From contig CAVSKZ010000002.1 in assembly GCA_963728835.1 (NCBI GenBank), positions 930,001 through 994,000 of the forward strand: 64,000 nt of DNA, in the 5' to 3' direction. The position numbers and the translations under genes are program-made. The notes beneath the pieces are model-generated. The model worked only from the letters and a program-made list of their open reading frames with translations, was not told the DNA's origin and ran no database searches. Shown piece after piece: positions 1-8,338 of this stretch (position 1 is its first letter; each line of letters starts with the position of its first letter). The stretch comes from VRUE01 sp963728835 (GTDB taxonomy: Bacteria; Actinomycetota; Thermoleophilia; Solirubrobacterales; 70-9).

Positions 1-173
1 CGGCGCTGGAGCAGATGACGGGCTGGCGTTCCACCCGCGGCGTCGAGGAGGCGATCGACGACGTCGCCGCCTTCGAGCGCAAGCGCGCGACCGCCGACGC
101 CCTGCCCACCGCCGACGGCGAGATGGTCGAATTCAGCGACGGCCCGGCGGTCGACCCCTTGGTCGACGCCTGA
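1..173 (+). CDS. C-terminal fragment, probable NAD-dependent epimerase/dehydratase
   Basis: The window opens inside a gene. The frame beginning at base 3 runs without a stop to TGA at 171-173 and gives 56 residues. The fragment contains TGWRSTRGVEEAID, which resembles the 'GW.P...LEEGI..T' tail of extended SDR sugar epimerases/dehydratases. It is followed by a charged, probably disordered end (EFSDGPAVDPLVDA). Only 3 bases separate it from the next gene, which fits a sugar-nucleotide enzyme in the same operon. The assignment rests on a short C-terminal motif, so the family call is tentative; only the open frame is seen directly. Confidence 0.4.
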   Translation, partial: ALEQMTGWRSTRGVEEAIDDVAAFERKRATADALPTADGEMVEFSDGPAVDPLVDA

Positions 174-176
174 GCG

Positions 177-1205
177 GTGCCAGGCGACATGGGTCCCGAG
201 CTCGCCTTCCTCGTAGCCCTCGGGGCCACCCTGCTGCTCACGCCGCTGGCGATCCGGCTGGCCGGTCGCACCGGCTTTTACGACCACCCGGTCGGCTACA
301 AGGGCCACGGCAGCCCGACTCCCTACCTCGGCGGGATCGCCGTGATCGGCGGCCTGCTCGTCGCCAGTGCCCTCTTCGGCAACGGCTCCAGCGCCTTCGT
401 GCCGATCGCGATCGGCACCGTCGTCCTGCTCGGGGTGGGGACGATCGACGACCGCTACGCGCTGGGGCCGCTGACCCGGCTCGCGATCGAGGTCGCGGCG
501 GCAAGCGTTCTCTTCGCCGGGGGGGTCGGCTGGGACCTCTTCGCCAGCGACGTCCTCAACCTGGGCCTGACGGTCGTATTCGTCGCCGGCGTCGTCAACG
601 CCTTCAACCTGATGGACAACATGGACGGCGCCACAGGCACGGTCGCCGCCGTGTCCGGGGCGACCCTGGGGGTGCTCGCCCTCGCCCAGGGGAGCGCCGA
701 GCTGGCGGCAATCGCGCTTGCCCTCTCCGGCGCCTGCTTCGGCTTCCTCCCCTTCAACCTCGCCTCGCCCTCGCGCATCTTCCTCGGCGACGGCGGCAGC
801 ATGCCGATCGGCTTCGTCGTCGCGGCGGTGATCATGGCGGTGCCGGGGACGGGTCAGCTTGGCTGGGCATTCGTTCCCGTCGCGGTGGTCCTGGTCGGGC
901 TCCCTGCCCTCGACACCACCCTGGTCGTCGTCTCACGGCTGCGGCGCGGCGTGGGCGTGTTCGTCGGCGGACGCGACCACCTGACCCACAGGCTGCGCGC
1001 GAAGCTCGGCTCGGCTCGTCGGGTGGCCTCGGTCCTGGCGGTCTCCCAGGCGGCCCTCACCGGCGCCGGTGCCGTCCTCGTCGGGGCCGACAAGTCGGTT
1101 GCCGCCTTCGTCGCGACCGTCCTGATCCTCGTCGGCATCGCGGTGGTGGCGCTGCTGGAGTCGCCGGACTGGGCTCCCGCTCCCACGACCGAGTGGTCTG
1201 GCTGA
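177..1205 (+). CDS. WecA/TagO-type polyprenyl-phosphate sugar-1-phosphate transferase (GT4 MraY family)
   Basis: This polytopic membrane protein (342 aa) would transfer a HexNAc-1-phosphate from a UDP-sugar to undecaprenyl phosphate at the inner face of the membrane, starting lipid-linked glycan assembly. Family hallmarks are present in order: the aspartate pair in GTIDDRY (about residues 91-92), NLMDNMDG (about 144-151) with the catalytic and Mg-binding aspartates, FLGDGGSM (about 202) and a cytoplasmic His-rich loop GGRDHLTHRL (about 267). The length is normal for WecA/TagO. GTG at 177 is used because it lies just after the previous stop; ATG at 189 is also possible. A glycosyltransferase follows after 21 bases, so it heads the assembly operon. 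Whether the substrate is UDP-GlcNAc is inferred. Confidence 0.85.
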   Translation: MPGDMGPELAFLVALGATLLLTPLAIRLAGRTGFYDHPVGYKGHGSPTPYLGGIAVIGGLLVASALFGNGSSAFVPIAIGTVVLLGVGTIDDRYALGPLTRLAIEVAAASVLFAGGVGWDLFASDVLNLGLTVVFVAGVVNAFNLMDNMDGATGTVAAVSGATLGVLALAQGSAELAAIALALSGACFGFLPFNLASPSRIFLGDGGSMPIGFVVAAVIMAVPGTGQLGWAFVPVAVVLVGLPALDTTLVVVSRLRRGVGVFVGGRDHLTHRLRAKLGSARRVASVLAVSQAALTGAGAVLVGADKSVAAFVATVLILVGIAVVALLESPDWAPAPTTEWSG

Positions 1206-1226
1206 GCCTCTAGCCTGCGTCGGCAC

Positions 1227-2423
1227 GTGAGCTCGCCGGCAGCCGATTCGGAGAACGAAGGGCGCCTGCGCGTCCTGCAGGTCATCGGCCGCCTCAACAT
1301 GGGCGGGCCGGCGCACATCGCAGCCCTGCTCAGCGGCAGGCGGTTCGACCCGGGCCGCTACGAGACCCTGCTCGTCCACGGCAGCTTGGCTCCGGGCGAG
1401 GAGTCGCTAGCCGCACTGGCCGAAGAGGAGGGCGCGACGATGCACCACCTCCCCGAGATGCAGCAGCCGGTGCAGCCGCTGCGCGACGTGCAGGCGCTGT
1501 CGAAGCTGGCTCGCCTGGTGCGGGGCTTCAGGCCGCACCTCGTCCACACCCATACGGCGAAGGCGGGCTTCCTCGGGCGCCAGGCGGCCCTGGCCCTACG
1601 CCCCCGCCCGGCGCTGGTCCACACCTACCACGGCCACGTCCTCGAGGGCTACTTCGGCGCTCCCAAGTCGCGGCTCTACCTCGAGATGGAGCGCGCTCTC
1701 GCCCGTGTCAGCGATTGCCTGGTCGGGGTCAGCCAGGCGACCGTCGACGACCTCGTCCGCCTCGGCGTCGCGCCGCCTTCGAAGTTCCGGGTCCTGCCCC
1801 TCGGCCTCGACCTCGACCGCCTGGCCGAGCTCCCCGGCGAGCTGCGGGCCCCGTCGCGTGCGGAGCTGGGCATAGGCGATGACGAGATCCTCCTCGTCTT
1901 CGTCGGGCGCGTCGTTCCGATCAAGCGTCTCGACCTGCTCCTGCGGGCGCTGGCAGGGGCGAGGGAGGCCGATCCGCGCCTGCGGCTGGCGGTCGTCGGC
2001 GACGGCGAGGAACGCCCTCGGCTGGAGCGCCAGGCGGCCGAGCTGGGCATCGCCGCCGACGTGCTCTTCCTCGGCTACCGCCGCGAGCTGCGTCCCGTCT
2101 TCGCCGCCGCCGACCTCGCCGTCCTCTCCTCCGACAACGAGGGCACCCCCGTCTCCCTGATCGAAGCCGCCGCAGCCGGCCTGCCCGCCGTAACAACCGA
2201 CGTCGGCGGAGTCCGCGAGGTGGTCGGCGAGGACACCGGAATCCTTACGCCCCGAGACGATGCGGCGGCCCTGGCGGCCGCCATCGTCGAGATGGCAAGC
2301 GACCCCGGCCGCCGAGAGCGCTGTGGCGCCGCGGCCCGGAAGCACGCGATCAACAGCTACGGGGCCCAGCGGCTGCTGAGCGATGTTGACGATCTCTACC
2401 GAGAGCTAATCGCGCTGCGCTAG
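1227..2423 (+). CDS. Glycosyltransferase family 4 (GT-B)
   Basis: This 398-aa cytosolic GT-B enzyme probably extends the lipid-linked sugar made by the preceding gene. The N-terminal Rossmann half begins with VIGRLNMGGPAHIA, the glycine-rich acceptor loop typical of GT4, and carries HTHTAKAGFLGR near residue 110. The C-terminal half has FVGRVVPIKRLDLLL (about 227) and the nucleotide-sugar motif SSDNEGTPVSLIEAAAAG (about 305) with the two glutamates spaced as in EX7E. The start is GTG at 1227. The donor and acceptor cannot be read from the sequence. The gene ends where a long hairpin starts and converges on the BY-kinase gene. Confidence 0.85.
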   Translation: MSSPAADSENEGRLRVLQVIGRLNMGGPAHIAALLSGRRFDPGRYETLLVHGSLAPGEESLAALAEEEGATMHHLPEMQQPVQPLRDVQALSKLARLVRGFRPHLVHTHTAKAGFLGRQAALALRPRPALVHTYHGHVLEGYFGAPKSRLYLEMERALARVSDCLVGVSQATVDDLVRLGVAPPSKFRVLPLGLDLDRLAELPGELRAPSRAELGIGDDEILLVFVGRVVPIKRLDLLLRALAGAREADPRLRLAVVGDGEERPRLERQAAELGIAADVLFLGYRRELRPVFAAADLAVLSSDNEGTPVSLIEAAAAGLPAVTTDVGGVREVVGEDTGILTPRDDAAALAAAIVEMASDPGRRERCGAAARKHAINSYGAQRLLSDVDDLYRELIALR

Positions 2424-2490
2424 GGCCATAGGGGGTCCCTCCCCCAGGAACTCCCGCGAAGCGGCCTGGGGGAGGGACCCCCTATGGCCC
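2423..2490. repeat. Long intergenic hairpin, type A copy 1 (possible bidirectional terminator)
   Basis: The arms GGGCCATAGGGGGTCCCTC and its complement form a near-perfect stem of over 20 bp. The arms enclose GGAACTCCCGCGAAGCGGCC. The same loop is present at 12871-12936 and, in reverse orientation, at 6976-7045. It sits between two convergent genes, which fits transcription termination, but there is no T-run. Confidence 0.8.
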
Positions 2491-2503
2491 TCGGAGTTAG
2501 CTG

Positions 2504-4078
2504 CTAGGAGTCGTCGGAACCTGAGCGGCGGAAAGCGAGGTCACGCAGCCGCCCGTTCTTGCCCGACTCGGCCTTGTCCCGGTCGTTCTGGGCGCCGTAG
2601 TACCCGTAGTAGCCGTAGTACCCGTAGATCCCCCCGGCGTGGGCGCCGGTGACGACGCTGCCCAGCACGGTCCCGCCGGCGGAGTTGATCACCTGCTTGG
2701 CGCGAAGCACCGCGTCCTTCGGGGTTTTGTTCAGGCGAGAGACGATCACGTTGCCGGCGACCTGGCTGAAGAGCGGGATCGCGTCGCTGACGGCGAGCAG
2801 CCCGGGGGTGTCGATCACGACCATGTCGACCTGCTCGGAGAGTTCGGCGAGCAGCGAGCGCATCCGTTGCGAGCCGAGCATCACGGCGGGATTCGGCGGC
2901 GGCGCGGCACCGGGAAGGATGCGCAGCCGTCCGGCGCCGGCGTCGACGCTGACGAGCGTCTCCTCCAGCGTCCGCTCGCCGACCAGCACCGAGTCGAGCC
3001 CGAAATCGACCTCCTTGCCCAGCCGGGCTGCCACCTGGGGGCGGCGCAGGTCGCCGTCGATGAGGACGACGTCGCGTTCGTCGAGGGCGTAGGCGAGGGC
3101 CAGGTTGACGGCGACCGTCGTCTTGCCATCCTGCTGGATCGGGCTGGCGACGACCAGGGTCGAGAGCGAGCGGTCGACGTTGAAGTAGGTGAGGCTGGCG
3201 CGCAGCGTCTGGAAGGACTCGCGCACGTGCAGGCCCGGTGGGTGGCCGGGGAAGGCGTCGTCGGGGATCATCGCGAGGACGGGGGCGTCGAGCAGATCCT
3301 CCATTTCGCCCGGTTCGCGTATGCGCCGGTCGAGGCGGTCGAGCAGCGGCGCCAGTGCAGCGGCGATCAGCAGCGACAGGATCACCGCGATCGCCGTGTT
3401 GCGTTTCGGCTTGGGGGAGATCGGCGTCGCCGCCGGCGTCGCGACTTCGACGATCGACGTCGTGCCGGCCTGAGTCGCCCGCAGGCCGCGCAGTTCCTGC
3501 AGCTGGGCGGCGATCGCTTCCTGTGAGGATTCGTCGGTGCTGGATTTCTGCTGCGTTTCCAGGGTCTCGATCGTGCGGTCGATGTTGCGGATCGCGTTGA
3601 ACGTCCTGGCTTGGGCGACGGCACGTGCGAAGGCGTTGGCGATCGCCGCCGCCATCTCCGCGTCGGAGTCCTGCGCGGTGATCGTGAGGAAGTTGCTGTC
3701 GGTTTCGGCGGGGTTGGTCGGGGCCACCGAGACGTGGGCGAGGAGCTCCTTCGCGGCCGAGGGCGGCAGCCCCAGGATGCGAGCCGCCCGGCGCCCCACC
3801 ACGGTCGTCCCGATCAGCGTCTGCACTTCGTCGGTGTCGGATTTGGAGTCGACGTTCGAGAACAGCGTCGATGCGCCGGCGGTCGCCTGGACGTTGATCG
3901 TCGCCTGTGACTGGTAGGTCTTCGGCAGCAGCGAGGAACCCACGTAGACGGCGACGGGGATCACGATCACGATCGCGAGCAGGAGCCACTTGCGGCGCCA
4001 CACGAGTCGCCCCCACTGACGTATGTCTAGACCTTCCTGGCGCGGCTCGGCCACAGGAAGCGGAGTATAGGCACCCAA
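2504..4078 (-). CDS. Polysaccharide co-polymerase/BY-kinase (Wzz domain plus tyrosine autokinase)
   Basis: This 524-aa membrane protein regulates chain length and export of surface polysaccharide by tyrosine autophosphorylation. Residues about 30-50 are the first membrane helix after WGRLVWRRKW. A periplasmic Wzz domain and a coiled-coil stretch follow, then a second helix near residue 230. The C-terminal kinase has Walker A SPIQQDGKTT, Walker A' VLIDGDLRRP and Walker B VVIDTPG. The canonical PGEGK of the family is replaced by QQDGK. The tail GGIYGYYGYYGYYGAQN is the tyrosine cluster that is autophosphorylated. TTG at 4078 gives this length; GTG at 4054 is an alternative. It is divergent from the 4182 gene. 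Confidence 0.88.
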   Translation of the reverse strand: MGAYTPLPVAEPRQEGLDIRQWGRLVWRRKWLLLAIVIVIPVAVYVGSSLLPKTYQSQATINVQATAGASTLFSNVDSKSDTDEVQTLIGTTVVGRRAARILGLPPSAAKELLAHVSVAPTNPAETDSNFLTITAQDSDAEMAAAIANAFARAVAQARTFNAIRNIDRTIETLETQQKSSTDESSQEAIAAQLQELRGLRATQAGTTSIVEVATPAATPISPKPKRNTAIAVILSLLIAAALAPLLDRLDRRIREPGEMEDLLDAPVLAMIPDDAFPGHPPGLHVRESFQTLRASLTYFNVDRSLSTLVVASPIQQDGKTTVAVNLALAYALDERDVVLIDGDLRRPQVAARLGKEVDFGLDSVLVGERTLEETLVSVDAGAGRLRILPGAAPPPNPAVMLGSQRMRSLLAELSEQVDMVVIDTPGLLAVSDAIPLFSQVAGNVIVSRLNKTPKDAVLRAKQVINSAGGTVLGSVVTGAHAGGIYGYYGYYGYYGAQNDRDKAESGKNGRLRDLAFRRSGSDDS

Positions 4079-4181
4079 GACACCCAGGTCTCTTGTATAG
4101 ACGTCCAGAGAAAGTCATATTTCAGCCACGGTAATTTTCGAGCCGTCGCTCGATTGCACACCCTCTATGGTCCCGGCGTAG

Positions 4182-5460
4182 ATGGAGCCCACCGTCGACC
4201 AGAGCCTGCACGCCACCCTGGTGACGATGGCGATGGCCGCCCTGTTCGGGGTCCTGATCATCCTCGTGGTGAACGGGTTGGGCCGTCGCAGGCCGGGGTT
4301 CGCGGTCGGCCCGGCGGCGATGACCGCCTTCGGGCTGCGGATCCTCGCGGCGGGCCTGATCTCGCTCACGCCCGTCGCCCGCGACCTGCGCGGAGGGGAC
4401 GAGGTGATCTTCCAGGACAAGGCGAAGCTGATCGCCGAAACGCCCCTCGGCTCGGCCGACTGGTCGACCGCCCTGGTCGAGGAGCTCCACGTCTACGTGC
4501 TCGCCGTCCAGCGTTACCTCTTCGAATCGCCCGAACTCGCCATGCGGGTCACCCAGGTGGGGATCGCCGTGCTGGGCCTGGTGCTGCTGGCGGCGGCCGT
4601 CTACGAGGCTGGCCGGGCCGAGGGCCTCGGTCTTGGCGATGTGGCTGCTGGCGCTCGAGCCTGCGAGCCTCTTCTTCTCGAGCCTCCTGCACAAGGAGGC
4701 GAACATGCTGCTCGCGATCGGCCTCGTCGCCCTCGGCGGCGCGAAGGTGTGGAAACGGGGAGAGCCGCGAAACCTGGTCATCGTCGTCGCCGGCTGCCTG
4801 ATCGCGGTCGCCACCCGCCAGTACGCGGGCTGGTTCCTGATCGCCGCGGGCGCGGCCATCCTCCTGCACGCCGGGCTGAGGGCGGAGCACCGGACGGCGA
4901 TCCGCTCCTGGGCGCTGGTCGCCTCGGTCGTCCTCTTCGCCGCGGTTGCCGCGCCCACCGTGCTCAGCGCCTCGACCGACGAGAGTCTCGAGAAAAACGT
5001 CCAGCGCTCCCAGGAGTTCAACGCCTCCGGCAATTCGAACCTGAAGCTGGAACAGGTCGACTTCTCCACCCGCGGCGCCGTCGTCAGGAACCTGCCGAAG
5101 CGCTCGCTCGACGTCCTGCTTCGCCCCTTCCCGTGGCAGCTGGGGAATATCAGCCAGGGACTCGGCCTCCTGGGCACGACGGCTGCCTACCTCGCCCTCT
5201 TCTTCCTCGTCAGGACCCTCTACCGCAGCCGCGGCAGCATCATGTCCCGCGCCGGGCCGCTCATCTACCTGGGGCTCTTCCTGCTGATGGCCTATGCCCT
5301 CAGCTCGGGCAACGCAGGGACCGCGTTCCGCTACCGGGTGCAGGTCATCGCGGTCGTCATCTGCGTCGTCGTCGCCCTCTGGAGGCCCGGCGAGCGCCGG
5401 GCTGCCACGGAGCCCGCCGCCCCGGCCGAGCCCGCCGGGCTCGAGCCCGCTCAGGCCTGA
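4182..5460 (+). pseudogene. Polytopic membrane protein of the glycan locus, frameshifted near 4615
   Basis: Two frames together make one protein of about 425 aa. From ATG at 4182 the first frame gives about 145 residues with several hydrophobic helices (MAALFGVLIILVVNG and others). After about 4615 the frame moves to the one encoding ASVLAMWLLALEP onward, which continues to TGA at 5458-5460. Removing one G from the GGG run at 4615-4617 restores a single frame. The protein has about ten hydrophobic segments and the motif SLLHKEANM on a loop, a layout like GT-C or polymerase-type envelope proteins. I do not recognise a specific family. Because the join is clean and in a G run, a sequencing error is more likely than true loss. 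Confidence 0.6.
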
Positions 5461-5461
5461 G

Positions 5462-6475
5462 CTAGGCCTCGGCCCAGGGCGGGGTCGAGCCGAGGAGCTC
5501 GCGCAGGCGCTCTTCGTCCTCGCGGTAGTGAGCCCGCAGCCTGGCGAGCGTCTCGGCGCTCGGAGCGTCGGGCTCCGCCGCGGTGTCGGCCGCGACGCGG
5601 TTCCAGAGGAAGAGCCGCCGGGAGGCGAGGTTGAAGCGCTTGAGGACGCGCCGCCGCAGCGAGCGGGGGACCCGTCGCCAGAGCCCGCTCAGCAGCGCCG
5701 AGCTCCGGGCGGAGCGCTGCCAGCTGGTCAGGTCTAGCCAGGCGAAGCGGCGGTGGCTGCCGCCGTCGTGGTAGCGGCTGCCGAGGTTCGGCGGGCGGAA
5801 GCCGGGATCGACGCCGAGGAAGGCGAACACCTCCGCGCAGACGGCGCCGGGATCCTCTTCCAGATCGCCCTGGAAGAGGACGAGCAGCTGCTCGCGCGGG
5901 AAGACGTCGAGGTAGCCGCCGAGCAGGCGGCCGTACTCGCCGAGTACGACGTAGCCGTTGGTCTCGTCGGGTCGCAGGCGGGACTCGGCGAGGGCGCCGG
6001 GCTCGAGCAGCTCTTCGATCGCGATGTCGAAGGGCCGTTGCTCGAGGCCCCTCATCGCCGACATCCGGTGGTGGGAGCGAGCGCGGGCGACCGGGTCGCG
6101 CAGGATCGCGATCAGCTTCGCGCCGGGGTAGGCGTCGCGGATCCGGTTCGGGATCGTCGTCTCGGGCGAGTCGGAGGCAGCGGCCGAGCGGTCCGGCCCG
6201 AGCAGGGCGCCGTAGAGGTACTGCGGGGTAACCGTCCCGCACAGCTGTCCCTCGCCGCGGTGCTCGAAGGCATCGGCGAAGAACTCCGCCGGGGACTCGT
6301 AGTACGCGTGCTTGGGGGTGACGAAGTAGGGAAGCTCCTTGCCCTCGGGCAGGCAGAGCTCGGGGTGGGTGCGAAGCAGGTGGTGGAGGGCGGTGGTGCC
6401 GGCCTTGGCGGCACCGACGACGAAGAAGTCGAGCGTAGGAGCGCCAACCGGGCGAGTCAGCGTGGCCACCCGCAC
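5462..6475 (-). CDS. Sulfotransferase family protein
   Basis: This 337-aa protein probably transfers sulfate from PAPS to a sugar of the surface glycan. The 5'-phosphosulfate-binding loop is clear at the N-terminus: VVGAAKAGTTALHHLL (about residue 18). The 3'-phosphate-binding element follows as AILRDPVARARSHHRM (about 126), matching the R-D-P...S-x-Y/H core of the family. WxxR-like and Arg-rich C-terminal segments follow. The start is GTG at 6475. It converges on the 4182 gene with one base between them and is divergent from the GNAT gene. It is one of three sulfotransferases in this locus, which argues for a sulfated product; the substrate is unknown. Confidence 0.85.
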   Translation of the reverse strand: MRVATLTRPVGAPTLDFFVVGAAKAGTTALHHLLRTHPELCLPEGKELPYFVTPKHAYYESPAEFFADAFEHRGEGQLCGTVTPQYLYGALLGPDRSAAASDSPETTIPNRIRDAYPGAKLIAILRDPVARARSHHRMSAMRGLEQRPFDIAIEELLEPGALAESRLRPDETNGYVVLGEYGRLLGGYLDVFPREQLLVLFQGDLEEDPGAVCAEVFAFLGVDPGFRPPNLGSRYHDGGSHRRFAWLDLTSWQRSARSSALLSGLWRRVPRSLRRRVLKRFNLASRRLFLWNRVAADTAAEPDAPSAETLARLRAHYREDEERLRELLGSTPPWAEA

Positions 6476-6512
6476 AGGCTATCGTGGGCTTTCTCCGCCG
6501 ATCGCCAGCCTG

Positions 6513-6977
6513 ATGCACGCCGACGCCACCGATCTATCCCTGCGTCCGGCCACTGAGGCCGACGGCCCGCGGCTGCGCGAATGGCGCAACGACCCCGACG
6601 CCCGCGCCGCCTCCCGCAACACCGCCGAGGTCGGCGATGCCGAGCATGCCGCCTGGCTGGCCGGCGTGATCGCCGACCCTGATCGCCAGCTGCTGATCTG
6701 CGAGCTCGACGGCGAGCCCGTCGGGCAGGTGCGCTTCGACCGCCTCGCCGAGGGGCGCTACGAGATCAGCCTCATCCTGGCGCCGGCGGCGAGGGGGAGG
6801 GGGCTCTCCCCGCGCCTGATCTCCCTCGGTGTCGAGCGGCTGTGCGAGTCGGACCCCGGCGCCGAGGTCGAGGCCCACGTCCGCATGGGCAACCTCCGGT
6901 CGCTGGCGGCCTTCAGCCGGGCCGGATTCCGTCTTTCCGGCGAGGAATTGGACGGCTTTCTCGTACTCGTGGCCTGA
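6513..6977 (+). CDS. pseH: GNAT acetyltransferase, probable PseH (amino-sugar N-acetyltransferase)
   Basis: This 154-aa GNAT-fold protein begins at ATG 6513 with LSLRPATEADGPRLREWRND. The acetyl-CoA pyrophosphate loop appears as LAPAARGRGLSPRLIS (about 93). EWRNDPDAR near the start is typical of PseH/FlmH-type enzymes that acetylate the 4-amino group of UDP-4-amino-4,6-dideoxy-AltNAc. PseG, PseI, PseC and PseB lie within 6 kb, so this is the best candidate for the PseH step. It is on the opposite strand from pseG-I-C and separated from them by a PD40 protein. A different amino-sugar substrate is possible, so the symbol is inferred partly from context. Confidence 0.65.
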   Translation: MHADATDLSLRPATEADGPRLREWRNDPDARAASRNTAEVGDAEHAAWLAGVIADPDRQLLICELDGEPVGQVRFDRLAEGRYEISLILAPAARGRGLSPRLISLGVERLCESDPGAEVEAHVRMGNLRSLAAFSRAGFRLSGEELDGFLVLVA

Positions 6978-7045
6978 GGGCCTTCGGGGGTCCCTCTCCA
7001 GGCCGCTTCGCGGGAGTTCCTGGAGAGGGACCCCCGAAGGCCCTC
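6976..7045. repeat. Long intergenic hairpin, type A copy 2 (loop inverted)
   Basis: The arms GAGGGCCTTCGGGGGTCCC and complement surround the reverse complement of GGAACTCCCGCGAAGCGGCC. The first bases overlap the stop codon of the GNAT gene. It lies between convergent genes, like copies 1 and 3, and may terminate both. Confidence 0.8.
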
Positions 7046-7064
7046 TCCCATCCTGGGCGACTGC

Positions 7065-8291
7065 CTAGTGTTTCTTGCGCAGAGAGAACGTCTTGGCGGC
7101 GGTTTCCCTGACGCCGCCCTTGCGGGTGAAGGAGACGATCGCCTTCACCTTCGCCTTGGCCGTCTGCGCCAGGGTCCGTGCCGTCTTCCCCTTCGGCTTG
7201 ACCATGAGCTTCACGGTTGCCGGCCCTCCGACCGAGCGCGACGCCGGCTTGACCCCCTTGCCCTTCAGGCTGAGCGTCCCCGCCGCCGGCACCGTGACCG
7301 GGAGCTTGGCGGTGCCGCGGCGGCGATTGAGGATCGGCTTGCCGATTCGGAGCTTGCCCGCGGCGCCTTCCCCGCCGGTCCCGCCCCCGCCGGCGCCGCC
7401 GGTAAGCGGCTGCCAGGACGGCCACACCTGCGCGCCGGCCTCGTTCGTCAGCCGCGCTTCGCCGCCTCCGTTTGCGCTCATCGTGAAGATGCTGCCGCCC
7501 CTGGCGAAGGCGATCCGTTGCCCGTTCGGGGAGAAGGCCGGCATCTGGCTCACCGGCTTGTCGGTGAGCTTGGACGCCGCGCCGCCGCTGGAGCCCATCG
7601 TGTAGATCTCGAATTTGCCGTCGCGGCGGCTGGCGAAGGCGATTCGCTGGCCGTCCGGCGAGAAGGAGGGCTGGCGATCGTCTGCGGGCGTGTGGGTGAG
7701 GGCCGTCAGGCCGCCGCCGTCGAGACCGACGGAGAAGAGGTTTTTGCGGGGGCCGGCTGTGCGGACGAAGGCGATTCGCTGGCCGTCGGGTGAGAACGTG
7801 GGCGTCTCTTCGATCCCGCCTTCGCTGACGATGCGGTTCTGGTTGCCGCCGTCGGCGTCCATCAGGAAGAGGTCCGTGTACCAGCTGCCGAAGCGTACGC
7901 TGACGAAGGCGATCCGGCTGCCGTCAGGGGAGAAGGCCGGCTGCGTGTCGTTGCCGGGGTCGGTTGTGAGGCGCGTCAGCCCGCTCCCGTCGGCGTTCAT
8001 CGCGTAGACGTCGTAGTTGCCGCCCCGGTTGGAGGCGAAGACGATGCGGGTGCCGTCTGCGGAGTAGGAGGGCTGGGTGTCGTTGCCCGGACCGCTGGTC
8101 AGCTGTCGCTTGCCGCTCCCGTCGGCGTTTATCGCGTAGATGTCCCAGCTGCCGCTCTGGTTGGAGGCATACGCGATCCGCCCGTTGGCGCCGGGGAAGG
8201 CCGCCCCTGCCGCGGTGCCGGCTGCGAGGGCAAGCGCGGCCAGCAGCACTGACACGGCTGCGACCGCGATCGTCGGTCTAGACACTCTCAC
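7065..8291 (-). CDS. Exported TolB-like PD40 beta-propeller protein
   Basis: After a signal peptide (AVSVLLAALALAAGTAAGA), the mature protein carries about six PD40/WD40-like blades. Examples are GRIAYASNQSGSWDIYAINA, TRIVFASNRGGNYDVYAMNA and QRIAFASRRDGKFEIY. A glycine-rich linker follows, then a basic C-terminal beta domain (about residues 315-405). I place the start at GTG 8291 because GGAG lies 8 bases upstream; GTG at 8318 would add nine residues. Such propellers mediate protein or carbohydrate contacts outside the membrane. It sits between pseG and pseH but has no obvious enzymatic role in that pathway. Confidence 0.8.
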   Translation of the reverse strand: MRVSRPTIAVAAVSVLLAALALAAGTAAGAAFPGANGRIAYASNQSGSWDIYAINADGSGKRQLTSGPGNDTQPSYSADGTRIVFASNRGGNYDVYAMNADGSGLTRLTTDPGNDTQPAFSPDGSRIAFVSVRFGSWYTDLFLMDADGGNQNRIVSEGGIEETPTFSPDGQRIAFVRTAGPRKNLFSVGLDGGGLTALTHTPADDRQPSFSPDGQRIAFASRRDGKFEIYTMGSSGGAASKLTDKPVSQMPAFSPNGQRIAFARGGSIFTMSANGGGEARLTNEAGAQVWPSWQPLTGGAGGGGTGGEGAAGKLRIGKPILNRRRGTAKLPVTVPAAGTLSLKGKGVKPASRSVGGPATVKLMVKPKGKTARTLAQTAKAKVKAIVSFTRKGGVRETAAKTFSLRKKH

Positions 8292-8338
8292 CTGGTGCGC
8301 TCCATGTTGGGGTAACACGGTTCCCTCCGCGGAGTCGC

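Noticed and set aside
2591..2640. Short tandem repeat resembling a CRISPR or minisatellite
   Set aside because: It is the coding sequence of the YGYYGYYGYYG tyrosine tail of the BY-kinase.
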